In this document: positions 1 to 8,622 of the stretch, piece by piece
How positions within the stretch are numbered: position 1 is the first letter of the stretch
Layout: every line of letters starts with the position of its first letter
NCBI RefSeq assembly: GCF_014202905.1
Contig: NZ_JACHHY010000005.1
Coordinates: 124,001 to 188,000, forward strand
Source of the DNA: Chitinivorax tropicus
GTDB taxonomy: Bacteria > Pseudomonadota > Gammaproteobacteria > Burkholderiales > SCOH01
DNA: 64,000 nucleotides
Reading direction: 5' to 3'
Program-made: the position numbers and the translations under genes
Notes under the pieces: model-generated
Database searches by the model: none
Told to the model about the DNA's origin: nothing
What the model saw: the letters and a program-made list of their open reading frames with translations, nothing else

Positions 1-347
1 TCCGCTATGGAAAATACTTGCGCCCGACCATCGGTATTCATGTCGATGAGGCCTGGAACCAGCGGTTGAGCGCCATGTTGAATATTCGTGGTGTGGTGGT
101 GTTGCGTGTTGCTCCTGGTGGTGCTGCAGAGCGAGCAGGGATGAAAGGCGTGATCTTGAACCGGAATGGTACGGTGGCAGCCGGAGATATCATCGTTGCC
201 GTAGAGGGGAGGCCTGTGGATACGGTCAACAAATGGAATGCACGGCTGGATGATTATGAAATCGGTGATCGCGTCAAGTTGTCGGTCGTTCGGCAGGGCA
301 AGGTTGTCGAGCTGTCGTTGATTTTACAATCAGGTGATCAGCGATAA
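1..347 (+). CDS. C-terminal PDZ part of an HtrA/Deg-type (S1C) serine protease, 5' end outside window
   Basis: The reading frame is open from base 3 and ends at 347, so only about 114 residues of a longer protein are seen. They form one PDZ domain: a GIHV strand, a VVVLRVAPGGAAERAG carboxylate-binding region, then GDIIVAVEGRPV and a final strand pair ending in LSLIL. This arrangement is typical of the C-terminus of periplasmic DegP/DegS/AlgW-like trypsin-type proteases that degrade or sense misfolded envelope proteins. The protease domain is off the window, so the family is inferred from the PDZ alone; another PDZ protein is possible. An initiation codon inside the window at 18 is not believed to be the start because the frame continues upstream. 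Confidence 0.8.
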   Translation, partial: RYGKYLRPTIGIHVDEAWNQRLSAMLNIRGVVVLRVAPGGAAERAGMKGVILNRNGTVAAGDIIVAVEGRPVDTVNKWNARLDDYEIGDRVKLSVVRQGKVVELSLILQSGDQR

Positions 348-491
348 AGATGGTGCGGGATGGGCTGGTAGGTATTGATCATGTGTAGAAGTGCATGCTT
401 ACGCCGTAACATGTTTGACTCCATATTTTGATGACGCAAACATCATCGATGACTGGCGGGATGCACTGTGGGGCAAGTTCTTCACGGCAGC

Positions 492-770
492 GTCACAACC
501 ACAGCGTCAGTCCGTCGAGCATTACAACATGGTCAAGCGCGTTTGAGTGTGCTGGCAAAGCGCTACGGGATCAGTCAAAAAAACCGTTGCCAAGTGGAGG
601 AAGCGTACCTCGACAGCTGATTTGGCAACAGGTGCAAGCTGCCTCGATCCTCTGCTTTGTCCATTGAAGCCGAGGCCGTTATCGTCGCCTAGTGCAGTCA
701 AACACGGCTACCGCTTGATGATTGCCTTTATGCGCTGCAACCCGCTAGGCCACTGCCTGCGTGTTCTTCC
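492..770 (+). pseudogene. Decayed IS481-type transposase N-terminal fragment
   Basis: Three reading frames must be joined to follow the protein. From about 512 the frame gives VRRALQHGQARLSVLAKRYGIS, a helix-turn-helix start. An extra A in the run near 576-583 moves it to TVAKWRKRTSTADL. A second shift near 650-655 leads to IEAEAVIVA, a TAG stop at 691, then TRLPLDDCLYALQ to about 755. These words match the conserved start of IS481-family transposases (HTH followed by TVAKWRKR and LPLDDCLYALQ). The DDE catalytic part is gone and no inverted repeats were recognised. It is therefore a short dead remnant with at least two frameshifts and one stop. The two overlapping plus-strand open frames here are fragments of it, not genes. 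Confidence 0.8.
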
Positions 771-823
771 GCCCTGCGATCTGCTCCGCCTTTTGCAGTA
801 TATGCAGGCGTGCCGTCATGATT

Positions 824-1891
824 TCACCCCAGCATGTGGAAACGGAATACGCCGTGCTCAGCCGGTATAAGCTGTTGAGCCAGTGATGCCGCCAGTGGCA
901 TGCCACGCTCGCTGTTGGTAAGCAGGACAAAGCCGTCCCCGGTCGTGGCAGACATCATGGCAAAGGCCCGGAACCCCGGATTGTTGCCCCACTGCCAAAG
1001 ATAGGGGCCGTGCGCAGCGGTTTCGATACCCCAGCCCAGCCCCCAGCTCAGGCCAAGCTTGGTTTCTACCACAATAGGCAGGCTCAGCGTCCGTGTCAGC
1101 ATGGCCTTGTCTGTGAACAGGGCCTGCATCAACCGGGCATAGTCCGCCGCCGTGGTATACAGTGAGGCTGCGGCCAGTGGCTGGGTGTAGGTCAACTGGC
1201 TCTCGTTACCAAGCCATGAAGTGCCTGTGACGCCCTGCATCTGGAGATCACCCGTCCAGCGCAACCGTGAATGTTGCATGCTCAGTGGCACAAACGCATG
1301 GCGGGACACACTACGCTCAAAATCCAGCCCGGTGACCGCGCAGATCAGCGCCTGCAGGAGCATGAAACCCTCCCCCGAGTATTGCCAGCGCGTGCCAGGC
1401 TGGAATGCAAGAGAGAGCGGTTCACGGCTCCAGTTGGGCAGGCCCGAGCTGTGATTCAGCAAGGTAAACACCGGGATGTGCGCCAGACTGGCCGCCGGGA
1501 GGATATCTGTATGCGCCAGCCTCGGTGGTGCCATTGGATTGGCCTGATGAACATATCCCTCAGGCAGGTAGTGCGAGACCGGGGCCGACAGGTCGAGCTT
1601 GCCTTCCGCCACCAGTTTCAAGGCGACGTATGCGGCAAGTGGCTTGGTCAGCGAGGCGGCTTGGAACACGGAAGTCTCATCCAGCGGGGGCTGCACTGAG
1701 CAGGGCGACACCAGCACGGTGGGGGCAGGCTGATCAGCCTTGAGCGCCACGTAACTGGCGGCGCATACCCGCAACCGGGCGGCCAACTGGTCAAACGGCT
1801 CCTCACGATAGGTGGCAAGATCGCTTGCGCACGAGGACAGCAAGGGCGCGATGGCACCCGCTGCCAGAAAGGTCCGGCGTGTAACAGGCAT
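824..1891 (-). CDS. Exported beta-lactamase-fold serine hydrolase (PF00144-like)
   Basis: A 355-residue protein of the class C beta-lactamase / D-alanyl-D-alanine carboxypeptidase / esterase fold. The nucleophile motif Ser-x-x-Lys is S80-LT-K83, and the second catalytic Tyr is at Y171 in YSG. The HGPYLWQWGNNPG region near the C-terminus takes the place of the K/H-T-G strand. The N-terminus has a twin-Arg start (RRTFLAAG) running into LLSSC, which looks like a Tat-type lipoprotein signal with Cys21 as the lipidated residue. Substrate cannot be told; EstB-like esterase or peptidase are both possible. The start at 1891 fits the signal peptide, though the ribosome site is weak. Its 3' end lies just beyond the IS481 remnant. 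Confidence 0.85.
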   Translation of the reverse strand: MPVTRRTFLAAGAIAPLLSSCASDLATYREEPFDQLAARLRVCAASYVALKADQPAPTVLVSPCSVQPPLDETSVFQAASLTKPLAAYVALKLVAEGKLDLSAPVSHYLPEGYVHQANPMAPPRLAHTDILPAASLAHIPVFTLLNHSSGLPNWSREPLSLAFQPGTRWQYSGEGFMLLQALICAVTGLDFERSVSRHAFVPLSMQHSRLRWTGDLQMQGVTGTSWLGNESQLTYTQPLAAASLYTTAADYARLMQALFTDKAMLTRTLSLPIVVETKLGLSWGLGWGIETAAHGPYLWQWGNNPGFRAFAMMSATTGDGFVLLTNSERGMPLAASLAQQLIPAEHGVFRFHMLG

Positions 1892-2157
1892 GGGGCTGCT
1901 TCGTAGTCAGGGCGACGATACTATAGCAGCTTCGCGCAGTGCATCCCCCTTACTCCGCCCGCACAGTGTCATCCGGTTGATGCTGAGTGCACGGGTGGAG
2001 CTTGCAGGTCGCCGTGGTGAGGGGTAATGATGGCTTTGATCGGGGGTTACGCCTTGGCACCTGTGCGCCGTTTCGATCAGATTCGCATCTCTATCAAAAC
2101 GGGGAACCCCTCCTCTCAGCAGGGCTTGACTGCCAGATCTAGTCTGAACTTCAACAC

Positions 2158-2532
2158 TTAATTGGCTTGGTCGTCAGTCTGCCGGGGTTTCTTTTTCTTG
2201 GCATTCGCCCGCAAGGCTACGCCATAGGCCGTCTGTGCCCAGTTCAGCAGCATTTCCCGATCTTCCATGACCTCCGCAGGTAGCGGGTAATAGGACATGC
2301 TGGCGGTGCTGCCATCTTTCTTGGCATAACTGAAAGGCCGCAGTTTGTGCTCTTCGAAATCCGGGCGGGTGTGATCATCCACTTTCACATAGAAGACATC
2401 ATCATCAACAATGGCAAAACAGGTGCCCTCCAGATAAATACCATACCCACCAAACATGGCGCGTGAGGTGATGCTGCCCAATGGGGCCAGCTGTTCTTTC
2501 ATGTGTTCGACGAACTCGTTGAATTTTGCCAT
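2158..2532 (-). CDS. TfoX/Sxy N-terminal-domain protein
   Basis: 124 residues with the TfoX N-terminal fold: an early helix, then SRAMFGGYGIYLEG, FAIVDDDVFYVKVD, and YYPLPAEVMEDREMLLNWAQ. In gamma-proteobacteria the full TfoX/Sxy turns on competence genes; single-domain relatives like this one are common and mostly uncharacterised. The open frame could begin earlier, inside metF, but ATG at 2532 is chosen because GGGAG lies 6-10 bases upstream and the family begins there. It follows metF by 13 bases on the same strand, so the two are probably co-transcribed. The basic tail (KKKKPRQTDDQ) is poorly conserved and may be flexible. Confidence 0.85.
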   Translation of the reverse strand: MAKFNEFVEHMKEQLAPLGSITSRAMFGGYGIYLEGTCFAIVDDDVFYVKVDDHTRPDFEEHKLRPFSYAKKDGSTASMSYYPLPAEVMEDREMLLNWAQTAYGVALRANAKKKKPRQTDDQAN

Positions 2533-2545
2533 GACCACTCCCTGG

Positions 2546-3373
2546 TTACAGTCCGAGCCGTTGCCAGATGGTGGAGACTGCGCCTGCGCCATTCAAGGTA
2601 TAGAAATGCAGGCCCGGCGCCCCGGCAGTCAACAGACGGTCACATAGATCGGTCATCACATCCAGCCCCAGCGAGCGGATCGATGCGACATCATCACCAT
2701 AGGCTTGCAGTTTGTTGCGCAACCATCTGGGGATCTCCGCACCGCAGGTGTCCGAGAATCGGGCCAATTGGCTGAAATTGTTGATGGGCATGATGCCGGG
2801 CACGATGGGGATATCCACGCCACGGAATTTCACCTCATCGACAAATGCAAAGTAGGCGTCAGGGTTGAAGAAATACTGAGTGATGGCTGAATTGGCGCCG
2901 GCCTTGCACTTACGGGCAAAGTTGTCCAGATCATCCAGCGCGGTACGAGCCTGCGGGTGGTATTCCGGGTAGGCTGCGACTTCAATATGAAACCAGTCGC
3001 CATGTTCCAGGCGGATGAATTCGACCAGCTCGTTGGCGTAACGGAATTCACCAACCTCTACCATCCCCGACGGAATATCGCCTCGCAATGCCACGATCCG
3101 CTTGATACCTTGCTCGCGATACAGGTTCAGCAAGGAGCGGATATTGTCACGTGTGCTGCCGATGCAGGACAGATGCGGTGCAGCCTGTTGGCCTTCTGAT
3201 TGGATCTCCAGCACTGTGTCGATGGTGCCTTGCTGGGTTGTTCCGCCAGCACCAAAGGTGACGGAGAAGAAATTGGGGTTGAACTGCGCCAGTTGGCGCC
3301 GCGTATTGCGTAGTTTCTCCACCCCTTCGGTGGTCTTGGGGGGGAAGAATTCAAAGCTGAAAGTCTGATTCAT
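2546..3373 (-). CDS. metF: 5,10-methylenetetrahydrofolate reductase
   Basis: 275 residues, near the usual bacterial MetF length. It starts with NQTFSFEFFPPKT, the conserved first beta strand containing the catalytic Glu, followed by FFSVTFGAGG, HLSCIGSTR, IVALRGDIP and ITQYFFNPD. It is a cytoplasmic flavoprotein that reduces methylene-THF to methyl-THF for methionine synthesis. ATG at 3373 is preferred over the TTG nine bases upstream because family members begin at this point; no strong ribosome site is visible. It heads a short operon with the TfoX-like gene. I looked for an SAH or SAM riboswitch in the long upstream region and did not recognise one. Confidence 0.95.
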   Translation of the reverse strand: MNQTFSFEFFPPKTTEGVEKLRNTRRQLAQFNPNFFSVTFGAGGTTQQGTIDTVLEIQSEGQQAAPHLSCIGSTRDNIRSLLNLYREQGIKRIVALRGDIPSGMVEVGEFRYANELVEFIRLEHGDWFHIEVAAYPEYHPQARTALDDLDNFARKCKAGANSAITQYFFNPDAYFAFVDEVKFRGVDIPIVPGIMPINNFSQLARFSDTCGAEIPRWLRNKLQAYGDDVASIRSLGLDVMTDLCDRLLTAGAPGLHFYTLNGAGAVSTIWQRLGL

Positions 3374-4209
3374 GATGTGCAAATGACAAGGATCGTATTG
3401 GGCTTGATGTTACACCAAGCGGCGTATGCGGTAATTGAAAATTGGTGGTCGCTGATATGAAGCCCATTCATGCTGCAATCACGTCTGGGCACGTAATCGC
3501 GCTCACATCCAGCCAGTTTGGCTAGCCGCCGCCGTGTGGTCTGGTGAAGGGATGATAGGTGGGGGGAGTGCCAGGCACCACTGATGTCGTGCCAAACCCA
3601 CCTGGGGTGAGGGATGGCGCTCCGCTGCCAGGCTAGTGCCCAGGCTTGAGTGGTATTTAGCAGATCAGAGTGATTGATATGAAACGGGTTTTCGTAAAAT
3701 CTTATGTGTGAATATAATTACTTTTGGAAAATGTCGAGCAAGCCCTTTCTCATGCTGATCTGGTCAGCAAATGAAATATTTTAATCTTCATATTCATTGT
3801 TGGTTCAATGGTTTGTCCGTAAGGTGACATCAGTGTCACAACCTTGATAATTGCTGCAAAGCAACAGTTATATATGTAATTTCAATCTTAATTTCTGAGT
3901 TGACGCTGATCTAATCTGAATTCAGGTTGTTACTTGTTGCATATACATGTCGATTTTGACATGTATGGATTGCTGGTTGACGAGAGAAATGATACTGGTG
4001 AATGCCAGCGACTGATCACGCCAACACCACACGCGGTTTCAGGCTGTGTTGAAATGGTTTCATATCCACACTGTTTATTGCAAACCTATTGCATGGATCA
4101 CTATGCGGTGGCTTGTGCTGTCGGGCCAACCCCCTGAAGCAGGTCAACGCAGGCTATGAAACCTGTCAACGGCGCCGTGTGTTGACTTGTCAGTCGGGAG
4201 GTTGCGCGA
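3374..4209. other. Gene-free region, partly AT-rich, with small dyads
   Basis: No convincing gene. The part near metF is GC-rich; from about 3660 to 3960 it becomes clearly AT-rich. Two short dyads are visible: GTGACA-TCAG-TGTCAC at 3824-3839 and TTGCT-GCAA-AGCAA about 20 bases further on. They sit between the divergent metF and the binding-protein/porin pair, so they could be operator sites. A short open frame at 3934-4137 has no recognisable protein features. Confidence 0.5.
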
Positions 4210-5325
4210 TTGAGACGGTGTGTACTCTGTTTCATATTGGGCCTGTTCCCAGGGCTGCTGATTGCGGACACGGGCCCGTTGGAGATCGTGCTTGGTGCCG
4301 AGCCCACGCCGCCCTATGCCTTTGAGGAAAAAGGTGAGGTGCGGGGTTTCTATCGCGAGCTGTTGACTGAAGTCTTACGCGGCAGCGGTTATCAACTCCG
4401 TCTGCAGATCATCCCACCTCGGCGTAGCAAAGCAATGCTGCTCTCTGGGGAAATTGATGGTGTGGTTGGGGTGGAGCGTAACTTCCCAGGTGTCGAGCAG
4501 GCCGTCAATTCCCAACCGTTGCTCAATATCAATCTGCATGCCATCACCCGCTCGGACACCGGGCTATCCTATCAATCCATCAGTGACCTGGAAGGGCGCG
4601 TCATTGGCGCTGTGGCGGGGCTCGGGCTGGATTTACGTTTTCCGAACCTGCATTTCGAATTTGTATCGGATGCCGAGCTCAACCTGCGTAAGCTGATCTA
4701 CAAACGCTTTGATGTGTTTCTGGAAGATCCAACCATTGTTCGCTATCTGGCTTCGAACAAAAGCCAAGAGTATGCAAACCGCTATCTGGTTCTCAATCCG
4801 CCGATCGATCGCCTGGATGTCGTGGTGGTCATGAATCGACTTGGGCGTTACACGCAGGCCAAATTGGATGCGTTGAATCGCGGGCTGCAGCAGTTCCGCA
4901 AACAGCCCAAGCTGGCCGAATTGAAGCAGCGCTGGGCGCTGGTGGAAGAGCCGACCCGGATTGCTCGGCAAGGCAGTCTGGCCGTGGTGGTGCATCCTTC
5001 CTCGGCAACCCACAAGCTGACTGAGGCGCAGGTGGCAGCGGTGTTTCTTGGTAAAGGGTTGAGTGGGGCATTTCAGCCCATCGATCTGCCGGATGAAGAC
5101 CCGTTGCGGGAGCAGTTCTATCTGAAAATCGCCAATTTGAGTCCGCAACAGGTCAAAGCGCAGTGGGCCAGATTGGTGTTCTCTGGCATGGCGACGACGC
5201 AGCCCAAGGTGATCAAGAGCTCGGAAGAGGCATTGATGAAGGTGGCTGAGCGACCTGGCAGCATCGCCTATGTCGATGGCAGCCAAGTCAATGACCGGGT
5301 GAAAGTGGTCTATTGGGTACCATGA
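4210..5325 (+). CDS. Periplasmic protein fusing an SBP_bac_3-type domain to a PstS-like domain
   Basis: 371 residues. After a signal peptide (CVLCFILGLFPGLLIAD) comes a solute-binding domain, roughly residues 20-255, of the amino-acid type: EIVLGAEPTPPYAF, GFYRELLTEVL, IIPPRRSKAMLLSGEIDG, and LKQRWALVEE at its end. It is followed by a second domain (about 258-371) like the small PstS-type proteins: LAVVVHPSSATHKLTEAQV, FLGKG, LREQFYLKIANLSPQQV, WARLVFSG, GSIAYVD. Such small PstS-like proteins often stand beside a porin, as here, but the fusion to a complete extra binding domain is unusual. The start is TTG, supported by GGGAGG at 4196-4201. No permease or ATPase is nearby. The ligand is unknown. 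Confidence 0.75.
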   Translation: MRRCVLCFILGLFPGLLIADTGPLEIVLGAEPTPPYAFEEKGEVRGFYRELLTEVLRGSGYQLRLQIIPPRRSKAMLLSGEIDGVVGVERNFPGVEQAVNSQPLLNINLHAITRSDTGLSYQSISDLEGRVIGAVAGLGLDLRFPNLHFEFVSDAELNLRKLIYKRFDVFLEDPTIVRYLASNKSQEYANRYLVLNPPIDRLDVVVVMNRLGRYTQAKLDALNRGLQQFRKQPKLAELKQRWALVEEPTRIARQGSLAVVVHPSSATHKLTEAQVAAVFLGKGLSGAFQPIDLPDEDPLREQFYLKIANLSPQQVKAQWARLVFSGMATTQPKVIKSSEEALMKVAERPGSIAYVDGSQVNDRVKVVYWVP

Positions 5326-5342
5326 ATAGGGGTGATGCGGCC

Positions 5343-6596
5343 ATGAAAAAACGCACGACGACCTTGCTGATGATCACCCTGTCCAGCAGCACCTGGGCTG
5401 GGGAGGTCGACCACGACCCTGGACGGTTTGAGTGGACGCTCAATGGGTACTACAGCATTTCGGCCATCCGCACCAACCGTGAGGGCGAGTTCTATCGCTA
5501 CATCCCCTATGGCGACCAGGACCGCCCAGCCAAACAGCGTGCAGTGGATTGGGGGCCGGACAGCAAATTCGGCCTGATGCTGGGTGGACGGTGGTCACCT
5601 GAATGGGCTGCCAAGGCGCAATGGCTGTTGCGCCGGGGGGCGAGTAAGGAGCCTGCCATCCGCACACGCTTGGCGTTTATCGAATACAAGCCACGGATGG
5701 ATTGGTCGATCAAAGTGGGGCGAACCGTGCAAGGGTTGCTGATGCTGGAAGAAGCCATGTTCACCGACTATGCCAATCTGATGGTCAGAGTGCCCCATGA
5801 GCCTTACGCCTATGTGCCCAAGTCAGAACTGGATGGGCTGATGCTGCAGCATGATGTTGCGCTGGGCGATGCCTTGCTGAAAGTGCAATTGACAGCAGGG
5901 CAGTCCGATTACTATTCAGTCAATTTGAAACGCACATTGCGCAACTGTGTCGGGATCTCCCTGGCATTGAACCAGGGCAACGCCACCGGGCGGGTGGCCT
6001 TGCGTACCACCAAATTGGGGCTGTACGACCCGATTCTGGCAGACAGCACCGAGCTGATCCGCGTGGCGGCCCGTGCCGAGGGCAACGAGACGCTGGCTGG
6101 TGAGTACAATGAGAAATCCTTTCGGCTGGATCAACTGGCACTCGGGTTCGAGTGGCTGGACAGTCGCTGGACGATACGCAGTGAAATTTTTGCCTTTCAT
6201 GGCGATTTTCGCCCGCTGCCCAAGCGCTCCGTTTCCGGCAGCGTGATGGCCGGGTATCGGATCGGGAAGTGGACTCCGTATGTGGGCTATGGCGAAATCC
6301 GAGAGTATGGCGATAAAACCGACACCGGGTTGCGCAGAGCCACACCACTGAGCCAAGACGCAGCTACTGTTGCCGAATTACTGGCCCGATCCATCGCCGG
6401 CGAGCAGCGCACCCTGTCACTGGGTGTCCGTTATGATCTGCCCAACCAGATGGCGATCAAATTTCAATGGGATCGGCTGTCACGTCGCGGTGGTGAGCAG
6501 GGCTATCTGTTGACCGAGCCCGGCGCACTATCGGTCGCTCCGCCCGACAACAACCATACCCATATCTGGACACTGTCGCTGCAAGGGGTGTTTTGA
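5343..6596 (+). CDS. Outer-membrane porin-like beta-barrel protein
   Basis: 417 residues beginning MKKRTTTLLMITLSSSTWAG, a cleavable signal peptide, followed by many alternating hydrophobic and polar stretches and ending IWTLSLQGVF, with the terminal Phe typical of outer-membrane barrels. FEWTLNGYYSISAI at the mature start resembles porins found next to small PstS-like proteins. ATG at 5343 is chosen because it gives the signal peptide and has AGGGG upstream; an ATG at 5322 in the same frame is less likely. It starts 17 bases after the binding-protein gene and is surely in the same operon, which suggests both serve one substrate or a shared sensing function. Confidence 0.75.
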   Translation: MKKRTTTLLMITLSSSTWAGEVDHDPGRFEWTLNGYYSISAIRTNREGEFYRYIPYGDQDRPAKQRAVDWGPDSKFGLMLGGRWSPEWAAKAQWLLRRGASKEPAIRTRLAFIEYKPRMDWSIKVGRTVQGLLMLEEAMFTDYANLMVRVPHEPYAYVPKSELDGLMLQHDVALGDALLKVQLTAGQSDYYSVNLKRTLRNCVGISLALNQGNATGRVALRTTKLGLYDPILADSTELIRVAARAEGNETLAGEYNEKSFRLDQLALGFEWLDSRWTIRSEIFAFHGDFRPLPKRSVSGSVMAGYRIGKWTPYVGYGEIREYGDKTDTGLRRATPLSQDAATVAELLARSIAGEQRTLSLGVRYDLPNQMAIKFQWDRLSRRGGEQGYLLTEPGALSVAPPDNNHTHIWTLSLQGVF

Positions 6597-6990
6597 GTAG
6601 TCATTGGCTGAAAATGCCCATTTCCATATGTTTGTATTGAGCACCCAGTCATCACATTTTTTTGCTGGAACCCTTTTCTGTAGGCCATTTACACCAACCT
6701 GCCGCAGGATGCACCACTTCGCCCGATTTTGAGTGGGGGAACTATGGCTTGTCTGCTTGGTCAGTCAGTCTGTCTGGATTCAAGCGCGCAATAACATCAA
6801 GGTGCTGCACATGCTGGCTGCGCCATGATGGCGGTATCCATGAAATGTAGTGGCTGCAAACGATGTCATTTAAGTATTTGATCTGGCGAACCCTATCAAA
6901 CATCTAGATATATCGATGGCATAATTATTTTGTCAATTTGTTTTTAAAAATTATAATTGGCGAGAACGACGAAATGGAACGGAATGTAAA
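6597..6990. other. Gene-free region before the decarboxylase-like gene
   Basis: Nothing coding was recognised. The last 100 bases are AT-rich (about 6890-6960) and probably hold the promoter of the following gene. No terminator with a T-run was seen after the porin. Confidence 0.4.
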
Positions 6991-7710
6991 GTGGACGGAT
7001 GGCATGTTGCAGAGTACGTGGGCAGGCAGGCACAAGTACCGGTGCTGCCCGCACCATGGCGGTTGACGGGTACGGGCTACCTGCTGGCTATTCGCATGCC
7101 AGATGCAGTCTTGGACGAACAGGCTTTTCTGGATGATGCGTTGCGTCTCACGCGTGAGGGCAATCTGGCCTATGTCATGTTCGTCGATTACCACACGGCA
7201 GACTGCGGCCCATATCGGGAGCTGCTGTTCATGCCAGGGTCGTGTGATTTTTCCGGCCAACGCTGCCTGACCATCAGCAAGATCTATGTATCGAGCTTGA
7301 GCAGCATCGTCAACGGTGCGAGAAACTGGGGCATACCGAAGGAACATTGCGATTTTGATGTGCAATATGGCAAAGATGGTATTGATCGCATCCGTGCCCG
7401 CAAGAATGGCAAAGTATTCGTCGATCTGCACTTGACCCATAGTGGGCTGCGCCTGCCGGCCAAATCAAGCTGGATTCCCGAGCGGTTCAGGCGCCTGGGT
7501 CAGCTGCGGCACGGAATGCATTTCATCTACACCCCGAAGGGGAGAGGGAATTTCCGCCGGGCCGCCATGTTGTGTGCAGAGGTGGATGCCGCGTATTTCC
7601 CTGATTTCACGCAAGGCAAGCTACAGTTCGCTTGCCGGGTGACTGATTTCGAGATGATCTTTCCGGTGGCGGATATCCAGCCTACCCATATCGATTCTGA
7701 TCTGGAATGA
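6991..7710 (+). CDS. Acetoacetate decarboxylase-family protein
   Basis: 239 residues of the ADC fold. Visible landmarks are VLPAPWRLTGTGYLL, GPYRELLF and NWGIPKEHCDFDV. In the last, Lys117 occupies the position of the Schiff-base lysine of acetoacetate decarboxylase. Many bacterial members of the family are not true acetoacetate decarboxylases, so the substrate is open. The start is taken as GTG at 6991, the first start in an open frame; its ribosome site is poor and GTG at about 7018 is an alternative. A stem-loop right after the stop isolates this gene from the convergent neighbour. Confidence 0.75.
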   Translation: MDGWHVAEYVGRQAQVPVLPAPWRLTGTGYLLAIRMPDAVLDEQAFLDDALRLTREGNLAYVMFVDYHTADCGPYRELLFMPGSCDFSGQRCLTISKIYVSSLSSIVNGARNWGIPKEHCDFDVQYGKDGIDRIRARKNGKVFVDLHLTHSGLRLPAKSSWIPERFRRLGQLRHGMHFIYTPKGRGNFRRAAMLCAEVDAAYFPDFTQGKLQFACRVTDFEMIFPVADIQPTHIDSDLE

Positions 7711-7734
7711 CAAAGGGCACCTGGGTGCCCTTTG
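7711..7734. terminator. Bidirectional stem-loop terminator
   Basis: Perfect 11-base inverted repeat CAAAGGGCACC / GGTGCCCTTTG with a two-base loop, between the convergent decarboxylase-like and dienelactone hydrolase-like genes. The A and T flanks are short, so strength is uncertain. Confidence 0.7.
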
Positions 7735-7755
7735 TTCATGATCTGTTGAGCCAGG

Positions 7756-8544
7756 TTATTGGAACACTTCATGCAGAAAGGTTTTCATGGCCTCGAATGA
7801 GCGGCGGTCTGCTGCTGCGTTATAGGCTGCGCCTTTGCTGATGTCGGTTCCGACATGGGGCTGCGTAAACGAATGGACGGCCCCGCTGTAGGCGATGAAT
7901 TGATAATCCACATTGGCGGCATTCATCTCTTTCATGAATGCATCCACCTGTTCCGGTTTGACATAGGGATCGATGGCTCCGTGTAGAACCAGCACTTTCC
8001 CTTTGATCTGTTTGGCGGTTTCCGGTGTCGGGTTGCCAAGATTGCCATGAAAGCTGATGGCACCCGCCACAGGAGTGCCCATGCGGGCCAACTCCAGCGC
8101 GGCCATTCCACCAAAGCAATAGCCCATCCCCACGATCTTGTCCGGGTTCACTTCCTTGCGCTCCTTCAGCCAGTCGTAACCGGCGGCCAGGCGGGCGTGC
8201 AGCAGGTCGCGGTCTTTATAAAACTGGCCGGATACCTTGGCCGCCTCGGGGCCAAACGCAGGGCGGACACCCTTGCCATAGATGTCGGCTGCAAACGCCA
8301 CATAGCCCAGGTCGGCCAGCTGCTTGGCACGGCCTTTGACATAATCGCCCACGCCGGTCCAGTCATGGAAAATCAAGACAGCCGGGCGTTTGCCCTCCAT
8401 CTTGTCTGGCCAGGCAAGATAGCCTTCCAGCTCGGTATCCCCCTGTTTGTAGGTGACCACCTCGCCTTTGGCTGCCAGGGCCATCTGGGAGGTTGCACAC
8501 AATACCACACTGCAGAACACGGCACGCCAAGTGATCGTTTTCAT
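7756..8544 (-). CDS. Exported dienelactone hydrolase-family protein
   Basis: 262 residues from ATG at 8544, which is preceded by AAGGAG and gives a clear signal peptide (ITWRAVFCSVVLCATSQMALA). An earlier in-frame start would bury the signal. The alpha/beta hydrolase core carries the DLH triad: Cys143 in GYCFGG, Asp192 in HGAIDPYV and His224 in GAVHSF. DLH enzymes open cyclic lactones, for example dienelactone in aromatic breakdown, but exported members have broad or unknown esterase activity. It lies 78 bases downstream of the PEBP-like gene on the same strand; no aromatic pathway genes are nearby. Confidence 0.88.
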   Translation of the reverse strand: MKTITWRAVFCSVVLCATSQMALAAKGEVVTYKQGDTELEGYLAWPDKMEGKRPAVLIFHDWTGVGDYVKGRAKQLADLGYVAFAADIYGKGVRPAFGPEAAKVSGQFYKDRDLLHARLAAGYDWLKERKEVNPDKIVGMGYCFGGMAALELARMGTPVAGAISFHGNLGNPTPETAKQIKGKVLVLHGAIDPYVKPEQVDAFMKEMNAANVDYQFIAYSGAVHSFTQPHVGTDISKGAAYNAAADRRSFEAMKTFLHEVFQ

Positions 8545-8622
8545 GGACAGACTCCTTGTGGATGATGGGGTGAGACTGGGGCCGCCCAGATGAGGCTGGT
8601 CGGCACAGGCCATGAAACAGTG

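Noticed and set aside
428-870. Two overlapping plus-strand open frames read as small genes
   Set aside because: They are different-frame pieces of the decayed IS481 transposase and have no start-site or family support of their own.
3374-3660. Possible SAH/SAM riboswitch upstream of metF
   Set aside because: No consensus core or stem pattern could be recognised by eye. A covariance-model search would settle it.
3934-4137. Short plus-strand frame in the metF upstream gap
   Set aside because: No ribosome site, no recognisable protein pattern, located in a likely control region.
4633-5286. 217-codon frame antisense to the fused binding-protein gene
   Set aside because: It is Gln/His/Leu-rich, as expected for an antisense shadow, with no start signal.
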